Below, piece by piece: positions 55,072 to 64,000 of a stretch of 64,000 nt of DNA. The stretch's first letter is position 1; each line of letters begins with the position of its first letter. Source of the DNA: Ilyonectria destructans. Taxonomy: Eukaryota; Ascomycota; Sordariomycetes; Hypocreales; Nectriaceae. The DNA is taken from positions 434,001 to 498,000 of the forward strand of contig JAHEWK010000009.1 in NCBI GenBank assembly GCA_020740775.1, given 5' to 3'. A program made the position numbers and the translations under genes. A model generated the notes under the pieces. That model saw nothing but the letters and a program-made list of their open reading frames with translations, did no database searches and was not told the DNA's origin.

Positions 55072-56150
55072 AAGAATCATGTGTGCGTAAGAGGGAACAT
55101 TGCGAGTTTCAGATTAGAATTAATGGTATAAGTCAATTAAAAGCTTCACCTGAAATATAAAAACGGATATATCACTTCGAAAATACGTGGACTTGATGTT
55201 TCGAGAAAGTGCATTAAACCCTTCAACTTGGAGCACGAAGATGTAGATCTCGTCAGCTTGATAGTTATAGATGTTGGGGACATGGAGAAATGGGGTTTTT
55301 CAACAGCTTGTATCTAAATTCTACGTATTACTTGTAAAGACGCCACACCATTGTCGTGGTCGTAGGTGTTGAAATGAGAATATGAGCCATGGGGTAACTT
55401 GCACGCGAGATGATGGCTTCCAAACATTTCTATCAGAATCACGTCTAGAAGAGGCCAACGTTCTCAAGTTCTTTGTTAGAGTTTTAAGAAAACATGTTAG
55501 TCGGTATAATGTCAGCCGAAATCGCTTGAAACTCCGTGAATCAAGGCCGAAATGCCGATGCTGGTTTTTCACCCAGAACTGATATCGCTTAGCCGTTGAA
55601 GAACATTGCCTAGAGCACCCCTCCCTTGCCCAAGAAACAAAGTTATACTAAGTGGGCAAGCCACTTGGTACCTAACTTATGGCAAGTTAGGTGATGGGAA
55701 GCAGTTCAGCTCGCAGGGATCAAGCGAGTACGCGGATAACCAGCATCGGTGCGCGGTCCGTTTCCGAGGATCCTTACAAGCGTGCTGGGATATTTGTGGG
55801 GGATGTGGATACGCGCCCTTGCACTCTGTGGCTTTCATTGGCCTGAATACACGATTAGTTCCTAGTCGAGCCTACCTCCTTGAGACGCGGAGCCAGGGTC
55901 GTATACGAATTCAAGTTGCAGATGGTCGTAGGCCAACTCAAGCACGTAGCTGTGTCTGGCTTTTCCACGCGGAGAAGCCATCTAACCTCAAATTCAAGCC
56001 GCAAAGTCCCGAAAGAGAAGCTTCAACTTCGGCCCGCCGGGGCTGTGCATCTCCCGAGTCCCCAATCTGTATGTTTCCCCAGATCAGCAGAGGCTATCGT
56101 GAGCTCTTCTCTACTCGGGGTCTAACTCAATAGGTTGTAAGCTCGTTATT
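55072..56150. other. Intergenic, about 1.1 kb
   Basis: The 3' flank of the beta-glucosidase, then GC-normal sequence. An inverted repeat lies at about 55,670-55,693 (acctaactt/aagttaggt). Frames at 55606-56133 and 55880-56125 overlap each other and lack known motifs, so I do not call them genes. Confidence 0.45.
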
Positions 56151-56640
56151 AAAGTGGTTAACAAGAGTATTATATTGCTTAACAAAGTGAATTAAAGTAA
56201 GGTAACCTTAATATATAATAACTACCCCCTCTTAAAACCTTTATCTGTAAACTCTTAATTTAAAAACCCTCTGCCTCTAGACAACTCTTAAAGCAGCTTA
56301 ATATTAAATTTTCTTTAGAAGTTTAATAGCTTCAATAGCTGTATTTTATCTTAGTTTATACTATTAAGCTTTTATTTATTTATTTTTATAGTTATATTAC
56401 TTATACCTATATCTTAGATGCAGCTATTACTGCAGCTTATCAAGGTATACAAAAGATAACCAGTTGGACTAAAAACCTTAGTCTGTCTGAGCAAACTGTT
56501 AACCTTTAAATAGACTGGGTATATAGTCTGTATTATTAATCCTATTATTTATATTTTCTTTTTACTGTTAAACTTCTAGTCCCCCCTCTAGGTATATATA
56601 TATACTAGGGCACTCTAACCTCTTAATAAATAATATCTTA
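56150..56640. repeat. Dispersed repeat copy, lightly RIP-affected
   Basis: About 56,415-56,635 matches the heavily mutated 23,110-23,330. Examples are gataaccagttggactaaaa against gataactaattaaactaaaa, and tctagtcccccctctaggta against tttagtccccccttagg. The end segment also matches the truncated minus-strand copy at 51015-51106. The orientation is the same as the 23-kb copy. The part before 56,415 is A/T-rich and similar in style. Confidence 0.7.
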
Positions 56641-56989
56641 AGAAATAACTTCAATTCTACCCTTCACCACCGTTTGCAACGACGACAAGCGCGCTTTACT
56701 TCCGGAACGTGTCTGACACCGCCGCGTCCGGGGAGAACGACGGGGAGATTGACATCGTGATCGCCACGCTGCACCGCGAGCAAGCTCTCCAGGCCCTGAG
56801 CAACCCCACGGCCGCCGACGACACCTCTCGCGCCAGCACGCACAACAGGCAGAGCGTGGCCTACCATCCGTGGACGGTAACTCAGTCTCCTGTACAACCT
56901 ACAGCCCGCCTCGGGTCTGAGGCCAAGAGCCTGAAGCGCTGGCCGGGTACCGCCAAGGCCCCCACCGTCGCCACCGTCATGGAGATGTA
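56641..56989 (+). pseudogene. Unidentified C-terminal coding fragment
   Basis: A GC-rich frame (TFATTTSALYFRN, VSDTAASGENDGEIDIVIAT, LHREQALQALSNPTAADDTS) ends at TAA 56987-56989. Its upstream side is occupied by the repeat, so the 5' part of whatever gene it belonged to is absent. I do not recognise the product. Confidence 0.3.
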
Positions 56990-57316
56990 AACCATTTTCC
57001 TTTGTATGATACTGTTTCGTATGCTGAGCGTGTTGTTGGGGTTATAACTATGACTACGACTATGGAATGAGATGAACCGGGCATAGGGACATGGGCACTG
57101 CGGGCATAACAGTCGCACAAACCCGCCTAGCTAGTAGACTCGACAGAGTCCATTCAGGCATAACGAAATCACGTAATTTGACGGCGGATTCGAACGAGAA
57201 AGCCTCAGTGGTAGGCTCAAAGAAATTCATTTTGCAGTAAAGACAGCGTAAGATCGCCTCGCAACCTAGCAACTAAGAACATGACGTCCTAGAAATTATT
57301 GCTCCAGCACTTCCTT
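56990..57316. other. 3' flank of the large minus-strand gene
   Basis: 327 bp. Near 57,020-57,065 there is a repetitive actatgactacgactatgg stretch. No gene. Confidence 0.4.
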
Positions 57317-60300
57317 CTACACCGTGGTCAGTGGGGCTCCGACATAGAGGTCATCGAATCGCTTATCCAAGAGCTTAGGGATTTTAGCCAGTGTCGAGAG
57401 TGTAGAGTCCCAATGGAATAGGTCAGCCCAGGTTTTGACAAACGCAGTCTGTACGTCCTCTGGCTCTTTCTGGTGCTCTTCGTCCGCATTCCACTCTGGC
57501 AACTCCCACTTCTCGCGCACCGTCTTCCATTGCCCAGCACCTTCCTGCGGTGTATCGGGCGCCCAATCCTCCTTGGACTCCTCTGGGTCGGGGAAATTCT
57601 TCTTTGCGTCAAGCTCTTCAAGGCCAGCGTCGAGAATGTCAAACGCCTTGAGGGTGTCTATGGACATGATGGCTGGAGGAGCTTGCATGAGAATGCCCAT
57701 CATGAGTTTGACGCTGCCTTTGTCGTTGTCGAGCAAGTCATCAACATTGTTGCCGTCCTTACTTTTAGTCGGGTCATTTTCTTGATCATCTATTTTGTGT
57801 ATTGTGAGCGAGGGTTCATCGTAGGAATTGCCACAACTTACACTTGGCCCAAAGTCCCGTTGGTACCAACTTGTACTCTTGGGTCATCCCCCATTTGTCG
57901 CGAGCCACGCCGTCCTGGAGAATTTCAATCTTCATCTCCGACTTACTCATGGCCTCAGTGAGCTGCATAGGCTTGGCGAAAATTGAATCAGCCATGGAAG
58001 AGATAGAGTTCACCATCTTGTCGTTTTCATCAACCTGCTCGGCATACTGGACTGCCATTTTGCATCCCACGACGAAGGAGAACGAACCTCCGCGAACCAC
58101 CCAATCTTCGTTCTGGGTTCTCTGAGGCGAAGAGGCATTGTTCAAAAGACCAGAGGTGGCAAGTAGCGTGTGGCCTTGGTTCATCTCCTGAGTAAGGATG
58201 TTCTCGTCTTTTTCTGCGACCATGCTCTTCTCGGCCTCTGCCGTTACACTCTTCTTCTGCTGACTGCTTGCCTGCAGAACCAAGTGATAGAATTCAAGGA
58301 TGTCAACCGCTTGAACGTCTGACTTGCCAGCGCCGAAATTGATGTTGAACTTGGCCACCTTGATATCTATGTGAACCCGACCAGCAAGTGGTGGTCCCCA
58401 TAAGTACAGATCGGCCGAGATCTCAACAGAGATATGGGTGTGGATGAACAAGAAGTCTATGTCGAATCGAACACCAACGCAGATTCCTGCAGAAGACGTG
58501 AAGTTGAAGGGCTTGTAGTTGATGAGGAAGTTTGCAAAAGCATCAAACCAAGCAGTAATCGGCCCCGCACTGAAAGCCGCATGCAGTCTTCCACCGCCCA
58601 TGCAGACCTTGGGCGTGATGGCAAAATAGGCCTCTCCTGAAATGCTGAGATTACTACCAAGGGACCAACTGATACCCAAGCGGGGCGGGTTAGGCCACCC
58701 GTCTGGGATCCTGAAGGCTTGGTGATATCCTCCCAGGCTAAAGACAAAGTTGCCAACATTGGATTTATCAGCGTGTGGAGCGTCAAACCAATAGTACAGC
58801 GCAAATCCGCCGGTAAGATGACAGTTGGGGTCTAGGATGTACGACTTTGGCGACAGCTGGCCTTCGACCTTCATCGTTCCATAGTCAAAGTCCACCGTGA
58901 CGCCGATGCCGAGCTCGACGTGTGCAAACTTGACAGGGGACTTTGCAGTTGGAATGTCAACGAGGGCAACGGCATATATGCCCAGCTTCACAGACTGCCC
59001 AAACATGACGACCATGACAGCGTCCAGCGAGATCATCTGGAAAGCGTCGATTTTCATGCCAGCCGCAGCCCAGTAACTGTCGTCCTGCGGCTTGAACCAC
59101 CCTCCGGCAGCAGAATCAGGACTCGTTAGACGCTCAAGCGCGTCGAGGGCGCTTCCACTGGCGCCATCAAGCTGGGACTGGCTGATGAAGGGGAAATCTG
59201 TGATTTCGTTTGCCTTGGGGATGCGGACTTCCGACTTGTATCCAAAGCCGCCCGTGACGCCAGAGATCTCAGCAAACTCGAGGGTAACAAGGGGACCATC
59301 GAGTCTTGCAAAGACAAAGACGGAAGTGAACTTGTCTCGTCCCTCTGGCGTCGCTTCGCCGTAGAAACCGGCGGCTTGGAGCTGGTAGGGAACCCAGCCG
59401 ACGATAAGGCCACCGGCGTAGTAGTTCAGATCAGCGGACTTGCCGTGTCGTACGATGCCAGCAATGGTCAGCGGAGGCTTCTCAAACGCCACCGAGAATC
59501 CCTCGAGGCTGAATGTTGGGAACTTGATTTTGGAGATGTCGAGAGACGTGAGCTCAAGATTGATGGTGAAGCCAAGAAGAGAAAAGCCGAGAGGGCCCAG
59601 CTCGAAGGTAGCGTTGAAGCCAATATGCAGGATCTTGTCTACGTACTTGAGCGAGATGTTGCTGATTGAAAGAGGGCCGGCCTTCTTCTTGAACGGTGCT
59701 GATGCACTGCCACCATCGGAATCTTCCTTCTCCGGCGTCGGCGCTCCAGAACCTGACTTCTCTGCGGGAACGACAGCTAGACTTGCAGGACCAGACTTTT
59801 CATCTCCCGTGGACTGAGTTGGTTTGGAGGAGGCCTTCTTTTTGAAGTCGTAATCCAGAATGCAAGTCGGATTGCCTTCGGAATTCTTGATAATGACTCC
59901 GAAATGTGATCCAGTGCCCATAAGGAGATCGTCTTCACGCGGGTCCTTGAACTTGTCCTTGGTGACCAGTGGCAGGGACTTGTCGAGGCTTTTGACGTCC
60001 AGACGAGTAAGTCCAGGATCCTTATTTTTGTTCTGCCCTGTGGCATCCTGGATCCACATAAAGTACATTTCGTCAAATGGCTGGGTGAGGTTTCCGACGA
60101 GAGGAATGTCAATCTCGGGCAGTGCGGTGAGGGAAGCCTTGAAGAAGCGCTTTGAGGGGGTTTTGGGCACCCATTCATCTCTGTGAAGCTGGACGAAGGC
60201 GAATTTCAATTTTCCGACGGCGACGGTCGCGACAAATTGGAAGGATCCCTTCTTAGTGGGACTGGCGTCTGGGCTGTTGTCAGGCTTGTCCTCGGACTTG

Positions 60301-62576
60301 TTGTCTTTATCTTCTTGTCTGGAAACTTCTATATGAATCGCGTCGTCATTTTCACTGCCAAAGGTGATTTCGTCGAGGAAGCTTGGGAGCTCCAGACCAT
60401 CGTCGCCCAAAATGCCCTTAATGACGTCCGAAATAGTTGCCTTCTTCTTGGATGAGTTCAATGTGGCAACAAAAGTAAAGCCCCCGCCAGTAAGGTAGTT
60501 GAAGTGTAGGGTCAGTTCCAAACCAGCCGCGAGAAGGACACCTTGGAACTTAAATGCCGATCCAACCGTCTCGTCGTCGCCCTTGTCGTTCTTGCGGGTA
60601 GCGTAGTGGTATTCCAGGTCAAGACTTTGGACTTGAATTGACTCAATCAACGGCATGACATGATCAGCGGTCGATTCCTTGAAAAACTCATACAGCGTCG
60701 AGGCGTAGAGAGATTCGAGCGACGCTTTGAGTTCCCACTTCGAATCGCGGGAACTGTAGGCGAGTCCACCCATCAAAACAGCCGTCTCTTGGTGCACAGA
60801 GGTCGGCGACGGTCTCATCTCAGCCAGGAATGAAACCGCCAGGGTGAATTCTTTTTGTTTTCCCCAGGCGAAGCCCGCGTCAATGTTGAGAATGCCAAGG
60901 TCGAGCTGTGGGACTGGAGGCGGATCGTCCGACTCGAAGGCTATCGACTTGACAGTCCCTCCGAGGGTTACGCCGCTGCCACTGAGCGTGATATAGGCTC
61001 TGCTGATCTGCGTTGGTATGGTAGTTGGAACGTGGTCGATGTCAACGTCCGGAATCATCTTGAGCAGGTTGAGTGCCTTCGCAGGGTTTTCCGTCAAGGG
61101 TTCGAGACTGGCCGTGATCTCGTACTCTGGCTGCAGATCACGCATCGTCGATGTATCATACCCTGTGTTCTATTGTCAAACGGCAATACTTCAAAGAGCC
61201 TTGCATAACTCACAGTTCCACAGTTGCCCTTGGATACTTCCCCAGTTGGGACCGCCCGACATCCATGCATATGTGATGAGGAAAACTGGCGTAGCGGGCG
61301 ACCCTGCTGTGGTTGGGTCCTCGCCGAATTTTGCATTCACTTCGATGTCGAATGAGAAGCTCGCTAGGCTCGTGTTCTTGCCCTTGTCGTCGCAGTCCAA
61401 GTTGACGGTGATTTGTCGAGGATACACGCCGTGGTCTTTGAATATGTTGCTGTCCACAAGAAATTGCCTGATGAAGCTCAAGTCCAGGCCCGGAACAAGA
61501 TCTGTAAGCCAGACGAGAATTCCCTGGAAAGCGTCTTTGGAGTTGAGCTGGACAACGATGCTGTAGCTGTAGGCGTAGAAGCTGATGGACGCAACTACTG
61601 ATACCTCGGGCAGACCCTGGGGCTGGATCTTGCATTGAGCCTGGAACATGACGCTGCCTTCGGTGACAGCTTTGTTCCCTGCATCTGTCTCTGCCAATAC
61701 AAGGGTCTTTTTGCAGACTACGTCCAGGGTGTCAATCTTGAAGTTCTTCAAGGTGCCGGCGATGGCATTGTTGAAAGTCGTTGCATCTTCGCCGCCCAAA
61801 CCGAACTGGAGTCTGACAGTTGTCTGCAAAGCTGTGGAAGGACTGATCCAGAGTCCGTTTCGTTTGCCACCGGCGCCAGTGTCATCCGACTTTTCAGCGG
61901 ATTTTGGCGACTGAAGCTTGAGTGTGGCTTTCCAGTCGGCAATCAGCGACGGCGGAGTCGCAAAGGTGCCAGAGAAGTCGAACAAACCCTTGACAGTGGA
62001 GTTGAGGTCGCTAGGAGTCTTCTTCGGGTCCAGTCCAAAGTAAAGCATGTCGCCATCCTCCTCCAGGCCAGGCACGGGTACTTTGAAGTTGCCAAGAGGG
62101 TCTTGCAGGTAAGACCCAAACGAGAACTGCAAGGCCCCCGAGCTTGAGCTAAAAGTCACGTTCCAAAGACTTTCAAAGTGGAAGTTGAAGGCGACGATGT
62201 CCATGCCTTTTTCTGGGTCGGGGTTGGGCTTAAGGGATAGGCTCAGTGTCCCCTTGCCATCTAGGTTGGTCATCCATGTTGCTAGGCCATCCTTTTCGTC
62301 GACCTGAATATCCTCGTCCAAGCCAGTTGGGATCGAATCCAGAGTGATGCGATTTTTGGGAAGCCGGATCACAAAGTTGTCGATATTGGTCCCCTCATCC
62401 AGAGTCTGAAATTTGTCGTCTCCGTCATGTGTCGCTTTGGACGAGTAGAACCTGTACTTGTCTCCTTCAACAAATCCCCCAGTGGCGGTAACAGGGCCCC
62501 ACGGCACAGTGGAGGGTTCACCAGCGCGTGGGATTCCCTTCAGAGAGATGAGATCTTGAACCGGTGCTGGTACCAT
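57317..62576 (-). CDS. Giant beta-rich protein resembling DUF6603 proteins, 1718 residues
   Basis: Three exons: 62576-61214, 61162-57842 and 57789-57317. Introns are 51 bp (GTGAGT..CAG) and 52 bp (GTAAGT..TAG); phases agree and the total is 1719 codons. There is no signal peptide (MVPAPVQDLISLKG) and no membrane helix. Most of the chain alternates short hydrophobic strands: residues 1-455, then about 460-890, a charged Lys/Ser/Pro/Glu linker near 895-955 (KKKASSKPTQSTGDEKSG), then the best conserved block at about 955-1410. That block contains GFNATFELGPLGFSLLGFTI, NYYAGGLIVGWVPYQLQAAG, GPITAWFDAFANFLINYKPF, GICVGVRFDIDFLFIHTHIS and LYLWGPPLAGRVHIDIKVAK. From memory this is the DUF6603 type, known in fungi and bacteria without an assigned function. 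The remaining C-terminus (to 1718) is helical and charged. The gene is undamaged and divergent from the gene at 63667. Confidence 0.75.
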
Positions 62577-63666
62577 GTTGCCTGGGCAGCCTCTGGTTTC
62601 CGACGAGGCAAAGCTTTTGAGTCCGTGGACTTAGTCGAGCGGCGAAAGATGGGACCAGAATATGAACTAGTTTGTAGTGGACAGCAGAGAACCTGGGTCA
62701 GGGAACTGCTCCAGAATCTGGGGGCTCTCTGGGTACCTGTGCAATGGGCTCAGAAGTCCAGGCCGGGTTTGTCAAAATGGTGGTGGCTGGCCTCGGAGCT
62801 GCGTGTCGATGAATTGGATGATCTCCTAGAACCGTGGCTAGCTGAGTGACAATCTATTGCCTATTGAGTTTGAGACATTGATTGAGACAGACTGTAAGAG
62901 CTTATGCATTTCGTGACGCGGCAAGTCGCACGCCTTGGGGTGACTGACACACCCGGGGTGTCGATCGTCAGTGAAATATGCTTTATCATATTTCGGAAGG
63001 AAATGTGATGAATGTACGAGCGCATAGAAATCCAATAGCTCGCCATGCGGGTCTGAGACCATCGAGAGAGGCTAAGGCATATGCTCTGTAGCTTGTGAAT
63101 GGGCTGATGCAATTCTCAGCTGTGCTTTAACGGCCGAACTTATCCTTTTGAAGAGGAAGTAGAGCTCGATGGCTAGCCACCCCGCAGTGATGATGATGTT
63201 GTCTCGCTCGTATACTGCACAGCTTCGATAGTGGGAAGTGGCGTCCAGGAGGGAGTACGCGTGGATGCAGACTATGGAATTTTAGGTCCGGGGTCTAGAA
63301 CGCCCTTGTACCGGCCCGTACCGTTATACCTAGCTCAGGGATACAGGGATAATAGAAATGGATGCAAGACGGGGATGTAGAGATATCAATTGCGGGGGTC
63401 ATGCATACGGCCTATTTCGTCCGCCCTCACTCATGCAGGCCATTGATGTACCAGGTAGTATGCAACCGAGCGAGATACATGTAGCTTCTGGGTATGACCC
63501 AGTCCGGTCCTGGACTCTCATGCCATTGCGCGAAGTCTCTCCGAATTTCTGAGAAATTTCAAGACCTGCTCGTGTCGATATCTGGTGCAGCCTCGCGACG
63601 GAACACACGCGTTCAGTTTGAAGAGACGACCTACATTTTCCCTTTTCTTCAAGATACACTCCGGCC
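62577..63666. promoter_or_regulatory. Divergent intergenic region, 1.09 kb, between the giant protein gene and the right-edge gene
   Basis: No repeat element is recognised. The frames at 62427-62849, 62838-63112 and 63358-63904 overlap on opposite strands and show no known motif. It contains an isolated YACACCC-like segment (gacacacccggggtgtcgatcg, 62,948-62,969), an imperfect palindrome. The two genes start at its ends, which suggests shared control. Confidence 0.5.
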
Positions 63667-64000
63667 ATGGAGAGCGACAAAGATCCATTGTTGGTGCCCC
63701 TGCAACTGCAAGCCTTCATCCTCAACCCGGCCGTCTGCAACACAGACGACAAGGACGACCATGGCGCGCGGATCATGCCCATTACCCAGCCCAACTACAC
63801 CTTTCTTCGTCTCGATAATTTTCTCATCCAGAGCGATGTGCTCAACCACGCGGATCTTCACTGCTCTGCACCCGCCGGCGCAAATCCTCGCCTCACGGAT
63901 TTAGGCGCCCGGCCTCCCGCTGACCGCCGGGACCGTCACGGCGTCTACCTTCACTGGATTCTTCCCCAGACATACAGATCCGGAGTCGCTTTCGCCGACT
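63667..64000 (+). CDS. Conserved protein of unknown function, N-terminal part (continues beyond the window)
   Basis: ATG 63667 (ccggccATGg) opens a frame with no stop to 64000, 111 codons so far: MESDKDPLLVPLQLQAFILN, then IMPITQPNYTFLRLDNFLIQ, SDVLNHADLHCSA, RLTDLGARPPADRRDRHGVY and LHWILPQTYRSGVAFAD. No signal peptide. I recall fungal proteins starting LQL.AFVLNPAVC....QPNYTFLRLD lying beside DUF6603-type genes, but no function has been assigned to my knowledge. The high GC content and lack of damage indicate a live gene. The C-terminus and any introns lie outside the window. Confidence 0.75.
   Translation, partial: MESDKDPLLVPLQLQAFILNPAVCNTDDKDDHGARIMPITQPNYTFLRLDNFLIQSDVLNHADLHCSAPAGANPRLTDLGARPPADRRDRHGVYLHWILPQTYRSGVAFAD

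Noticed and set aside
55606..56133. 175-codon plus-strand frame
   Set aside because: No known motif, unusual composition, and an overlapping frame of similar quality; not supported as a gene.
62838..63904. Small frames on both strands between the giant gene and the right-edge gene
   Set aside because: They overlap each other on opposite strands, lack motifs, and those after 63667 are shadows of the partial gene.

Overview
The window reads as the genome of a filamentous ascomycete (Pezizomycotina). Genes carry short GT-AG introns of about 47-98 bp. Two regulators have the fungal Zn2Cys6 motif. The repeats are saturated with C-to-T and G-to-A changes that turn CAG/CAA codons into TAG/TAA, the signature of repeat-induced point mutation (RIP). 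The genus cannot be fixed from this sequence.

Layout. Positions 1-15.9 kb and 21.4-24.1 kb are AT-rich and RIP-degraded. They contain a wrecked Ty3/gypsy retrotransposon on the minus strand with matching 378-bp terminal repeats (1741-2118 and 13831-14208). A younger, lightly mutated Ty1/copia element (15895-21428, minus) sits in this AT-rich DNA with a perfect 5-bp target duplication. The edge of the AT-rich block (24.1-29.2 kb) holds broken genes: a RIP-killed glutathione S-transferase, a truncated kinase-like gene, a hAT transposase fragment with a solo LTR beside it, and a half-decayed short-chain dehydrogenase. Between them lies one intact HXXXD acyltransferase.

From 30.3 kb the DNA is gene-bearing. 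An ornithine-cyclodeaminase-family reductase and an aconitase-X-type dehydratase are divergently transcribed from one 0.6-kb promoter. With the acyltransferase on one side and a Zn2Cys6 regulator on the other, they look like a small catabolic or biosynthetic module; cis-3-hydroxyproline to proline is the best-supported reading. The regulator has an in-frame TAG. Then follow a secreted choice-of-anchor-L-like protein with a broken Thr/Ser-rich tail, a divergent pair of secreted beta-propeller protein and second Zn2Cys6 regulator, a MITE, a YDRRSG-type unknown protein, a secreted chorismate-mutase-like protein, a small secreted ORF, a secreted periplasmic-binding-protein-like protein, a UPF0303 protein with an early TAG, and a GH1 beta-glucosidase.

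At the right end a 1718-residue three-exon protein (minus; it resembles the DUF6603 type) is divergent from a gene that runs off the window at 64000. I recall these two kinds of protein as neighbours in other fungi, and they are the best candidate here for an undescribed two-gene system.
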